Positions 1-11,684 of a stretch of 64,000 bases of DNA are shown piece by piece (position 1 is the stretch's first letter; each line of letters begins with the position of its first letter). The position numbers and the translations under genes are program-made. The notes below the pieces were generated by a model. That model searched no databases. It was not told where the DNA came from and saw nothing but the letters and a program-made list of their open reading frames with translations. The stretch comes from Symsagittifera roscoffensis (Eukaryota > Xenacoelomorpha > Acoela > Convolutidae): assembly GCF_963678635.1 (NCBI RefSeq), contig NC_087062.1, forward strand, positions 36,916,052 through 36,980,051. Direction: 5' to 3'.

Positions 1-3000
1 AAGAAATAGTTAGTTGTTTTTACTGTGAGAATTTAGCCAGAATTAGTCCTCTAAGAATTTGCAGAATTTAGAGGGGCTACAGTAGGAGTCTAACAACCCA
101 TCGCCCATGTGAACTACGAACGCTAACTTTATGAAACTCACATGACGGGAGAAAAAAAATGACGGGTAAAAAAACGAAGCAAAACTAAGGAGAAACTAAC
201 TAAATTAACTCTAGTACGAAAGAATTAGTTAGTTGTTTTAACTGTGAAAATTTAGCCAGAATTAGTCCTCTAAGAATTTGCAGAATTTAGAGGGGCTACA
301 GTAGGAGTCTAACAACCCATCGCCCATGTGAACTACGAACGCTAACTTTATGAAACTCACATGACGGGAGAAAAGAAAATGACGGGTAAAAAAAACGAAG
401 CAAAACTAAGGAGAAACTAACTAAATTAACTCGAGCACGAAAGAAATAGTTAGTTGTTTTTACTGTGAGAATTTAGCCAGAATTAGTCCTCTAAGAATTT
501 GCAGAATTTAGAGGGGCTACAGTAGGAGTCTAACAACCCATCGCCCATGTGAACTACGAACGCTAACTTTATGAAACTCACACGGGAGAAAAAAAATGAC
601 GGGTAAAAAAACGAAGCAAAACTAAGGAGAAACTAACTAAATTAACTCTAGTACGAAAGAATTAGTTAGTTGTTTTTACTGTGAAAATTTAGCCAGAATC
701 AGTCCTCTAAGAATTTGCAGAATTTAGACGGGCTACAGAAGGAGTTTAACAACCCATCCCACATGTGAACTACGAACGCTAACTTTATGAAACTCACATG
801 ACGGGAGAAAAGAAAATGACGGGTAAAAAAAACGAAGCAAAACTAAGGAGAAACTAACTAAATTAACTCGAGCACGAAAGAAATAGTTAGTTGTTTTTAC
901 TGTGAGAATTTAGCCAGAATTAGTCCTCTAAGAATTTGCAGAATTTAGAGGGGCTACAGTAGGAGTCTAACAACCCATCGCCCATGTGAACTACGAACGC
1001 TAACTTTATGAAACTCACATGACGGGAGAAAAAAAATGACGGGTAAAAAAACGAAGCAAAACTAAGGAGAAACTAACTAAATTAACTCTAGTACGAAAGA
1101 ATTAGTTAGTTGTTTTAACTGTGAAAATTTAGCCAGAATTAGTCCTCTAAGAATTTGCAGAATTTAGAGGGGCTACAGTAGGAGTCTAACAACCCATCGC
1201 CCATGTGAACTACGAACGCTAACTTTATGAAACTCACATGACGGGAGAAAAGAAAATGACGGGTAAAAAAAACGAAGCAAAACTAAGGAGAAACTAACTA
1301 AATTAACTCTAGTACGGAAGAATTAGTTAGTTGTTTTTACTGTGAAAATTTAGCCAGAATTAGTCCTCTAAGAATTTGCAGAAATTAGAGGGGCTACAGT
1401 AGAAGTCTAACAACCCATCCCCCATGTGAAGTACGAACGCTAACTTTATGAAACTCACATTACGGGAGAAAAAAAAATGACGGGTAAAAAAACGAAGCAA
1501 AACTAAGGAGAAACTAACTAAATTAACTCTAGTACGAAAGAATTAGTTAGTTGTTTTTACTGTGAAAATTTAGCCAGAACCAGTCCTCTAAGAATTTGCA
1601 GAATTTAGACGGGCTACAGAAGGAGTTTAACAACCCATCCCACATGTGAACTACGAACGCTAACTTTATGAAACTCACATGACGGGAGAAAAGAAAATGA
1701 CGGGTAAAAAAAACGAAGCAAAACTAAGGAGAAACTAACTAAATTAACTCGAGCACGAAAAAAATATTTAGTTGTTTTTACTGTGAGAATTTAGCCAGAA
1801 TTAGTCCTCTAAGAATTTGCAGAATTTAGAGGGGCTACAGTAGGAGTCTAACAACCCATCGCCCATGTGAACTACGAACGCTAACTTTATGAAACTCACA
1901 TGACGTGAGAAAAGAAAATGACGGGTAAAAAAACGAAGCAAAACTAAGGAGAAACTAACTAAATTAACTCGAGCACGAAAGAAATAGTTAGTTGTTTTTA
2001 CTGTGAGAATTTAGCCAGAATTAGTCCTCTAAGAATTTGCAGAATTTAGAGGGGCTACAGTAGGAGTCTAACAACCCATCCCACATGTGAACTACGAACG
2101 CTAACTTTATGAAACTCACATGACGTGAGAAAAGAAACATACGGGTAAACAAACGAAGCAAAACTAAGGAGAAACTAACTAAATTAACTCGAGCACGAAA
2201 GAAATAGTTAGTTGTTTTTACTGTGAGAATTTAGCCAGAATTAGTCCTCTGAGAATTTGCTGAATTTAGAGGGGCTACAGTAGGAGTCTAACAACCCATC
2301 CCACATGTGAACTACGAACGCTAACTTTATGAAACTCACATGACGGGAGAAAAGAAAATGACGGGTAAAAAAAACGAAGCAAAACTAAGGAGAAACTAAC
2401 TAAATTAACTCGAGCACGAAAGAAATAGTTAGTTGTTTTTACTGTGAGAATTTAGCCAAAATTAGTCCTCTAAGAATTTGCAGAATTTAGAGGGGCTACA
2501 GTAGGAGTCTAACAACCCATCGCCCATGTGAACTACGAACGCTAACTTTATGAAACTCACATGACGTGAGAAAAGAAAATGACGGGTAAAAAAACGAAGC
2601 AAAACTAAGGAGAAACTAACTAAATTAACTCGAGCACGAAAGAAATAGTTAGTTGTTTTTACTGTGAGAATTTAGCCAGAATTAGTCCTCTGAGAATTTG
2701 CAGAATTTAGAGGGGCTACAGTAGGAGTCTAACAACCCATCCCACATGTGAACTACGAACGCTAACTTTATGAAACTCACATGACGTGAGAAAAGAAACA
2801 GACGGGTAAAAAAACGAAGCAAAACTAAGGAGAAACTAACTAAATTAACTCGAGCACGAAAGAAATAGTTAGTTGTTTTTACTGTGAGAATTTAGCCAGA
2901 ATTAGTCCTCTAAGAATTTGCAGAATTTAGAGGGGCTACAGTAGGAGTCTAACCACCCATCGCCCATGTGAACTACGAACGCTAACTTTATGAAACTCAC

Positions 3001-6000
3001 ATGACGTGAGAAAAGAAAATGACGGGTAAAAAAACGAAGCAAAACTAAGGAGAAACTAACTAAATTAACTCGAGCACGAAAGAAATAGTTAGTTGTTATT
3101 ACTGTGAAAATTTAGCCAGAACCAGTCCTCTAAGAATTTGCAGAATTTAGACGGGCTACAGAAGGAGTTTAACAACCCATCCCACATGTGAACTACGAAC
3201 GCTAACTTTATGAAACTCACATGACGGGAGAAAAGAAAATGACGGGTAAAAAAAACGAAGCAAAACTAAGGAGAAACTAACTAAATTAACTCGAGCACGA
3301 AAGAAATAGTTAGTTGTTTTTACTGTGAGAATTTAGCCAGAATTAGTCCTCTAAGAATTTGCAGAATTTAGAGGGGCTACAGTAGGAGTCTAACAACCCA
3401 TCGCCCATGTGAACTACGAACGCTAACTTTATGAAACTCACATGACGTGAGAAAAGAAAATGACGGGTAAAAAAACGAAGCAAAACTAAGGAGAAACTAA
3501 CTAAATTAACTCGAGCACGAAAGAAATAGTTAGTTGTTTTTACTGTGAGAATTTAGCCAGAATTAGTCCTCTAAGAATTTGCAGAATTTAGAGGGGCTAC
3601 AGTAGGAGTCTAACAACCCATCCCCCATGTGAACTACGAACGCTAACTTTATGAAACTCACATGACGGGAGAAAAAAAAAGGACGGGTAAAAAAACGAAG
3701 CAAAACTAAGGAGAAACTAACTAAATTAACTCTAGTACGAAAGAATTAGTTAGTTGTTTTTACTGTGAAAATTTAGCCAGAACCAGTCCTCTAAGAATTT
3801 GCAGAATTTAGACGGGCTACAGAAGGAGTTTAACAACCCATCCCACATGTGAACTACGAACGCTAACTTTATGAAACTCACATGACGGGAGAAAAGAAAA
3901 TGACGGGTAAAAAAAACGAAGCAAAACTAAGGAGAAACTAACTAAATTAACTCGAGCACGAAAGAAATAGTTAGTTGTTTTTACTGTGAGAATTTAGCCA
4001 GAATTAGTCCTCTAAGAATTTGCAGAATTTAGAGGGGCTACAGTAGGAGTCTAACAACCCATCGCCCATGTGAACTACGAACGCTAACTTTATGAAACTC
4101 ACATGACGTGAGAAAAGAAAATGACGGGTAAAAAAACGAAGCAAAACTAAGGAGAAACTAACTAAATTAACTCGAGCACGAAAGAAATAGTTAGTTGTTT
4201 TTACTGTGAGAATTTAGCCAGAATTAGTCCTCTAAGAATTTGCAGAATTTAGAGGGGCTACAGTAGGAGTCTAACAACCCATCCCACATGTGAACTACGA
4301 ACGCTAACTTTATGAAACTCACATGACGTGAGAAAAGAAACATACGGGTAAACAAACGAAGCAAAACTAAGGAGAAACTAACTAAATTAACTCGAGCACG
4401 AAAGAAATAGTTAGTTGTTTTTACTGTGAGAATTTAGCCAGAATTAGTCCTCTGAGAATTTGCAGAATTTAGAGGGGCTACAGTAGGAGTCTAACAACCC
4501 ATCCCACATGTGAACTACGAACGCTAACTTTATGAAACTCACATGACGGGAGAAAAGAAAATGACGGGTAAAAAAAACGAAGCAAAACTAAGGAGAAACT
4601 AACTAAATTAACTCGAGCACGAAAGAAATAGTTAGTTGTTTTTACTGTGAGAATTTAGCCAAAATTAGTCCTCTAAGAATTTGCAGAATTTAGAGGGGCT
4701 ACAGTAGGAGTCTAACAACCCATCGCCCATGTGAACTACGAACGCTAACTTTATGAAACTCACATGACGTGAGAAAAGAAAATGACGGGTAAAAAAACGA
4801 AGCAAAACTAAGGAGAAACTAACTAAATTAAATCGAGCACGAAAGAAATAGTTAGTTGTTTTTACTGTGAGAATTTAGCCAGAATTAGTCCTCTGAGAAT
4901 TTGCAGAATTTAGAGGGGCTACAGTAGGAGTCTAACAACCCATCCCACATGTGAACTACGAACGCTAACTTTATGAAACTCACATGACGTGAGAAAAGAA
5001 ACAGACGGGTAAAAAAACGAAGCAAAACTAAGGAGAAACTAACTAAATTAACTCGAGCACGAAAGAAATAGTTAGTTGTTTTTACTGTGAGAATTTAGCC
5101 AGAATTAGTCCTCTAAGAATTTGCAGAATTTAGAGGGGCTACAGTAGGAGTCTAACCACCCATCGCCCATGTGAACTACGAACGCTAACTTTATGAAACT
5201 CACATGACGTGAGAAAAGAAAATGACGGGTAAAAAAACGAAGCAAAACTAAGGAGAAACTAACTAAATTAACTCGAGCACGAAAGAAATAGTTAGTTGTT
5301 TTTACTGTGAGAATTTAGCCAGAATTAGTCCTCTGAGAATTTGCAGAATTTAGAGGGGCTACAGTAGGAGTCTAACAACCCATCCCACATGTGAACTACG
5401 AACGCTAACTTTATGAAACTCACATGACGTGAGAAAAGAAACAGACGGGTAAAAAAACGAAGCAAAACTAAGGAGAAACTAACTAAATTAACTCGAGCAC
5501 GAAAGAAATAGTTAGTTGTTTTTACTGTGAGAATTTAGCCAGAATTAGTCCTCTAAGAATTTGCAGAATTTAGAGGGGCTACAGTAGGAGTCTAACAACC
5601 CATCGCCCATGTGAACTACGAACGCTAACTTTATGAAACTCACATGACGTGAGAAAAGAAAATGATGGGTAAAAAAACGAAGCAAAACTAAGGAGAAACT
5701 AACTAAATTAACTCGAGCACGAAAGAAATAGTTAGTTGTTTTTACTGTGAGAATTTAGCCAGAATTAGTCCTCTAAGAATTTGCAGAATTTAGAGGGGCT
5801 ACAGTAGGAGTCTAACAACCCATCCCACATGTGAACTACGAACGCTAACTTTATGAAACTCACATGACGTGAGAAAAGAAACAGACGGGTAAAAAAACGA
5901 AGCAAAACTAAGGAGAAACTAACTAAATTAACTCGAGCACGAAAGAAATAGTTAGTTGTTTTTACTGTGAGAATTTAGCCAGAATTAGTCCTCTAAGAAT

Positions 6001-7198
6001 TTGCAGAATTTAGAGGGGCTACAGTAGGAGTCTAACAACCCATCCCACATGTGAACTACGAACGCTAACTTTATGAAACTCACATGACGTGAGAAAAGAA
6101 ACAGACGGGTAAAAAAACGAAGCAAAACTAAGGAGAAACTAACTAAATTAACTCGAGCACGAAAGAAATAGTTAGTTGTTTTTACTGTGAGAATTTAGCC
6201 AGAATTAGTCCTCTGAGAGTTTGCAGAATTTAGAGGGGCTACAGTAGGAGTCTAACAACCCATCCCACATGTGAACTACGAACGCTAACTTTATGAAACT
6301 CACATGACGGGAGAAAAGAAAATGACGGGTAAAAAAAACGAAGCAAAACTAAGGAGAAACTAACTAAATTAACTCGAGCACGAAAGAAATAGTTAGTTGT
6401 TTTTACTGTGAGAATTTAGCCAAAATTAGTCCTCTAAGAATTTGCAGAATTTAGAGGGGCTACAGTAGGAGTCTAACAACCCATCGCCCATGTGAACTAC
6501 GAACGCTAACTTTATGAAACTCACATGACGTGAGAAAAGAAAATGACGGGTAAAAAAACGAAGCAAAACTAAGGAGAAACTAACTAAATTAACTCGAGCA
6601 CGAAAGAAATAGTTAGTTGTTTTTACTGTGAGAATTTAGCCAGAATTAGTCCTCTAAGAATTTGCAGAATTTAGAGGGGCTACAGTAGGAGTCTAACAAC
6701 CCATCCCACATGTGAACTACGAACGCTAACTTTATGAAACTCACATGACGTGAGAAAAGAAACAGACGGGTAAAAAAACGAAGCAAAACTAAGGAGAAAC
6801 TAACTAAATTAACTCGAGCACGAAAGAAATAGTTAGTTGTTTTTACTGTGAGAATTTAGCCAGAATTAGTCCTCTAAGAATTTGCAGAATTTAGAGGGGC
6901 TACAGTAGGAGTCTAACAACCCATCCCACATGTGAACTACGAACGCTAACTTTATGAAACTCACATGACGTGAGAAAAGAAAATGACGGGTAAAAAAACG
7001 AAGCAAAACCAAGGAGAAACTAACTAAATTAACTCGAGCACGAAATAGTTAGTTGTATTTACTGTAAAAATTTAGCCTGAATTAGTCATGTAAAAATTTG
7101 CAGAATTTGGAGAGGCTACAATAGGAGTCTAACAACCCATCCTCCATGTGAACTAAGAACGCTAACTTTATGAAACTCACGTGACGGGAGAAAAGAAA
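1..7198. repeat. Satellite array, ~220 bp monomers
   Basis: Head-to-tail array of about 32 monomers. Counted boundaries give 219, 221, 216, 221, 219 and 221 bp for the first six units (starts at 1, 220, 441, 657, 878, 1097). The last unit (7045-7198) is diverged and truncated, which marks the array edge. Two junction types alternate at the left end (ctcgagcacg and ctctagtacg). Each monomer holds short inverted repeats: cctctaa/ttagagg, catgtga/tcacatg, and aactaacta/tagttagtt across the monomer junction. There is no open reading frame of note. The left edge of the array is outside the window. A centromeric or heterochromatic location is possible but not shown. Confidence 0.97.
1318..5283. repeat. 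Higher-order repeat inside the satellite (period 2203 bp)
   Basis: Private variants recur at one exact offset of 2203 bp, or ten monomers. accagtcctc is at 1579 and 3782, acgggtaaac at 2141 and 4344, and taaccaccc at 2950 and 5153. A block of about eight monomers (roughly 1318-3080) was therefore copied to 3521-5283. Some variants are private to one block, for example gctgaattt near 2259, so homogenisation is incomplete. Confidence 0.85.
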
Positions 7199-7312
7199 GA
7201 ATTTGAAGAGGGCATCGAAAAATCTACACTTTCGCCTCCCACGAACCAATGGTAATAACTCGCGCCAGTGCAATTTGTCTGTTTAGAAATTGAACCTCTC
7301 GTGGTTTGGGAC

Positions 7313-7379
7313 AATAACTTGATAAGTTAACCTAATAACTTAATAAGTTAACCTAATAACTTAATAAGTTAACCTAATA
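7313..7379. repeat. Short tandem repeat, 21 bp x 3
   Basis: Three copies of a unit close to ataacttaataagttaacct, the first with one substitution (cttgataag). The unit contains the palindromic core aacttaataagtt. It lies just beyond the edge of the satellite. Confidence 0.9.
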
Positions 7380-8779
7380 GAGAACGGCTTAAACTAAGAA
7401 CCCCAGACCCTTATTTACATTTTCATGCTTCAAGCAAAAAAATCCTCCTCTGAATTTCGGAGAGTAATTGACGACTCCACATGGACAGTTTTAAAAAATC
7501 AGATTTTTGCGTTTTGATAGGTAAACAAGACTGCTCGTAACAGGGCGAAGCCCTGAATGCTCCGACTGCCTTTTAAGGTTTATGGAGCAGTAATAACATT
7601 AAAAAATTCAATGAAATAAAAAAAACGAATTTTTTTTCTTCTAAAATTTGAAATTTTTAAATGAAAATCATCCCCCCACACGCCATATAAAGTACAAAAG
7701 GATAGATTTCGCTCCTTGTAACATACCAATTATGGCAAATAAGCTTCTTTTAACCAATTTGGAACGATTTCTAAGACGGATTAACTCTCCGCTTACGCGT
7801 AAATAGCGCGAAATATCGCGCGTTAATTGTCCCAAATTGGCCAAAATTGCAATCTTTAAACCCCCGTAACTTTACGAAAAATGATCACAGGTGAAATATC
7901 TTTTCAAATTTGAGCTCAGGACAACAATACCTTTCGAATGATATAAAAAATTCCGTCAAAAATGGCTAGTTAAAAAGTCGAAATTTGTCTGAAGAAAAAA
8001 AAACCCAACCCGAGCACAAATATTCCGTTACTTTCGTATCGAAAGTCGGAACAAAAAGACTTCAACTGTTATTTACGGAAGCTATTAACTTTCGGGAAAA
8101 CCTTCTAGATTGGGCAAGGAAAATTTACGAAAAGTAAGAACCGAAGGTATATGGATTAGATTTTATGTCAAATATGACTTTTAGACAACACCTACGATGA
8201 AAGACCCCTTGTGAGAAAAGATACCTCCACCTCCTCTAGCTGGTTTTAAAATCTTTTGGAGGCAAAAAAGGTGAAGACAAACACCCCCGTTAACCACTTG
8301 GAAAAAGATTTGGGACTTTCACTGAATTAGGAGAAGGCACTTGAAAACCTAAGGCCCAAACGGCCTTCCCCGATAACTCGAAGGCCGAGACTGACAAATG
8401 AAATAGACTGCAGACAAGAAATTGTGAATGCTTAGAAAAAGTGTTTTCCTCAAAACGGAACATTTCCTCTAGAAGAAAACCCAAAGTCAAAGGGATGAGT
8501 AAAAAGTGCTTGCGATATGTATAAATGAACAACTAACACTAAAAAAAACTGATAACCTACCCTTAAGTACGGCAATTTTTTGCTCTAGCGATTGAAGCAT
8601 AGATGGTTTTCGTTTGTGTGGAGAAAAATTACGCTGAGAGAACGATCGTTTCATCTGGGGACCGATCGTTTATAGCATAAAATGTGAAAAATGAGTCTTT
8701 TAGCAGACCATTATACTAAACTGATGCATACAGATTTACAGACTCAAAAAGACGCTCAGTCTTGGATAAAGCCTCCCCA
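7380..8779. other. No gene seen
   Basis: AT-rich stretch between the satellite edge and the ZIP duplication. A short reading frame on the minus strand (8290-8532) has no recognisable domain and no supporting splice or codon signal. No repeat family seen elsewhere in the window was recognised here. Confidence 0.6.
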
Positions 8780-11620
8780 ATTAAGATATAATTATCTCAC
8801 TATTTGTCAACAAAACTATCAACTTAAAAACACAACAGTCTAACTTAGCGGCACAGCAAAGATTTACGCGCACAATAACACTCGTGCCGAATGGAAGCGC
8901 ATCGATTCAAGCGGTCGCTAATCGCCAACGCCGCGTTTGAAGTTATCTTTCTGACTTGCTAATTGTATTGAGTCTGCTAAAAAACCGGTCTGCTAAAAAC
9001 CCTAGCACTATTTAATTTCATCGGTTTGTGTGTGAAAAACAGAATATTTTGAATGAGTCTTCTGTTTTCCTGTGCATTAAATATATATATGAAGAAACCA
9101 CTTATTACTTTATTAGATAAATACAAAGGCAATCAATTTTTTTTTCAAATAATTAGTGTCGTTTTTAGTGTCTACTTAGGTCTTTTTTCTCACTTTTGAA
9201 AATTGGAAAACTTTTTTTTCAGAGTTTGAAACAGTAATAATTACATCGGTATTGGATTAATCAGTACACTACGAGATACGTATTGAAGCCGTTTCAAAAA
9301 CTATTGATATCACACGTGCAGAGATTAAGAAAAAATGTTTACAGATGCCATCTTCACAAGGTATAATTTATTTATTTAACTAATAATTACTACTCAAAAT
9401 CTCTTCACTTTTTGATAGGTTTAAGTTGAGCAGATTTTTAGAAAAAATGTTTCGTATGTTTTTTATGTCTAGGTTGGAAGAAAAAACGTGAAGACACTGA
9501 AATATGCACAATTTGCTCATTAGCTTCAAAACGAGGGTCGTGGGTTCGAAACCATTTTCGTTGCAGTTTGAGGGTTCTCAAGGTCATCCGCCTCCTCAAG
9601 ATGGGAATGGCTGACCAAGATGACCATACAGTGGGTAGGGTCAAAAAAAACAAATGGGAACAACCGTATTTTGATGGCGTCAAATTTTACTGTTGGTCGA
9701 TCAAAACTGGATGTCATAAAAAAGAACCAAAGAGGGACCTTTTGGATGGGTAGAGGTCGAATATTTAGGGGTCGTCTTAAATCTGCTACTCAACTTAAGT
9801 ACAAAGTCATTTATATTTGATTTTTACTGGCATAATTTAACAGCTTTGAAGAATAAAAGCTAGACCGTACAGAAAAACATGTAGTACAGAGCCGAAGAAA
9901 ACTATTCTGGCCAGATAACTTACAAAACAGATCCAAAAACAGAAACCAGTTGCATCTTGTAACAGAGACCAGTTGCTTATCAACTATATATGTACACTCG
10001 TATTCAGAAACGCATATTTTAAAGCCTGTGCATTCACATTCTTCACTTTTTGCATTGAAAATAACCGATTGTTGAACAAGATTAGTAATCTGGTGTTTTG
10101 GAGTTCATCATTTGGAGAGCCACAAACCAATTCCGTTTTAACTTTTAATTCAGCTTTTGAGTTTATAAAGAATTGCAAAAAGTTGAAACATACAGAATTA
10201 ATTAAAAAGAGCAAATAATCCTTCAGAGCGCCCATTTTTAAAAGAAAATCTTTGTCAAGGTCACCTTAAATTTCAAAACTTGCATGCAAAAATTGTTCAC
10301 GTTTGGCAGATTTCTCTTTTCAATTATTCAGCGGATTTAGAAGGGGCGCGAAGCAACTAATTATTTATAACTGTCATTTTTTAAACCACACTTTTTTACG
10401 ATTTATTTGCGCTTCTCTAGAACTTTTTTTTTGAATCGAAGCTCCAGTTATTATCAAAGCAACGCCTTCAACGTGTTGCTATATCGCAGTTATCGAAAAG
10501 TCTGTTTGAGGATTATCTTCAAATCTTGACCAGATTAAACAACGTCACTTCTCTGCACCAATCGTGTGAAAACTTTATTGCTTCAGTTCGAGGTCAAAGA
10601 TCTAACCGATTGTCAGACCACCAATAAATAATCCTCTTAAAGTCAGGCAATCATCATCAATGGTATGTTTTGATACGATCGATCTTTGTTTTATCGACGA
10701 ATCGCGCTTGCTTAGTTTTTGTGTACGACTGAAACCTCGGGAATGCTAATATTTGAGTGTCAAAGCCCCCACTTTGGAGTTGAATTAGAATAAATATTTG
10801 AAAAATAAAGACACTTATCTTTTATTATTTGCAAGTAGAAAGACAAAAGATCCCAAAAGCAAACATAGGCTGTCCAAAAGTACTTTTGACGTGTTTACTC
10901 AACCCTTTCTCGATAGTGAGTCTTTGAGATGCTTCTAGATCGCTCTTCAAAAGAGCTGATAGCTAAAAACTCGAGCCTAAAATAGATGGATGTTCATTAC
11001 AACTTTGAATCAAATCAACACATCATTCATAAATTATCTATAATTTAAGCCTGACAATCCTCAAAAACGTTATTATTCTGTTCATGAACCAAATACTTTG
11101 CCAACATGCGACCTTGCCAAAATTATTCTGTACATTGTGTTGTTGTAACAATTTTCCTTTTCTTTGCGGGGATCTCTCAGGGTACTGATGATGCAAATTT
11201 AAGCGAAGTGTGTTTGGATCTTACTGCAAGAACGGTTGAAGCGCTTGATTTGCTCAGAGATAAATTTACAGATGAGAGCGAATTGAAAAACGGCTCCCAA
11301 CAGGAACGAAATATTTCGCAACCATATTTCACGCAAGACGCTTTCAGCCGCTTGATGAAATCTGTTGGGCTGGGGCGAGGTACTATAACAGTCAGGACTA
11401 CAGAACATCACTGGAAAATGATGGTGATCAGCAAGAAAACCAAATCGACTACTCGCTTTTACGAACACGGGGAAAGATCTAGAAGGAATCATGACGACAT
11501 GGATTCGGAAGTTATCGCTGCCGACGAAGTTCAAGTTCACATTGACCCCAATGTGTTCATCAATGGCGACAAATCCGAGAACCCGACGGTGAAACCCTTC
11601 AAACATCAGACTCATTCGAC
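8780..11620 (+). repeat. Tandem duplication, upstream unit
   Basis: This segment matches 11621-14661 almost base for base; the starts of the two units (ttaagatata) are at 8781 and 11622. It carries the upstream region plus the first ~170 codons of the ZIP gene. The downstream unit is about 200 bp longer because the upstream one lacks most of a hAT-like MITE. Small differences include an 8 bp indel near 10097 and scattered substitutions, so the duplication is recent. The junction at 11620/11621 fuses codon ~170 of the ZIP reading frame to the sequence that starts the unit. Confidence 0.95.
9505..9570 (+). repeat. Pol III B-box-like sequence
   Basis: The stretch around 9536-9555 contains gggttcgaaa flanked by aacg and cgtt arms, resembling the T-arm (B box) of a tRNA-derived repeat. 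The duplicate copy near 12375-12395 reads gggttcgaac, a closer match to the B-box consensus. No convincing A box or full cloverleaf is present, so this is at most an old SINE fragment. Confidence 0.3.
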
Positions 11621-11684
11621 ATTAAGATATAATTATCTCACTATTTGTCAACAAAACTATCAACTTAAAAACACAACAGTCTAA
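11106..11684 (+). pseudogene. Truncated copy of ZIP zinc transporter (N-terminal part only)
   Basis: 192-codon reading frame. Its first ~170 codons are nearly identical to the intact ZIP gene at 14146, including the signal peptide and the start of the extracellular domain. It then crosses the duplication junction near 11620 into unrelated sequence and stops after about 20 extra codons. It has none of the eight membrane segments, the histidine-rich loop or the HExPHExGD motif, so it cannot transport zinc. The T missing from ctcatttcgac (here ctcattcgac) lies just before the junction. It keeps the full duplicated upstream region, so it could still be transcribed and would encode a small secreted fragment. 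Confidence 0.9.

Noticed and set aside
1-7198. CRISPR array
   Set aside because: Units are ~220 bp near-identical monomers without unique spacers, in eukaryotic DNA; it is a satellite.
7313-7379. Telomere-like repeat (ttaaccta)
   Set aside because: The unit is 21 bp and palindromic, only three copies, and not a telomeric hexamer or pentamer.
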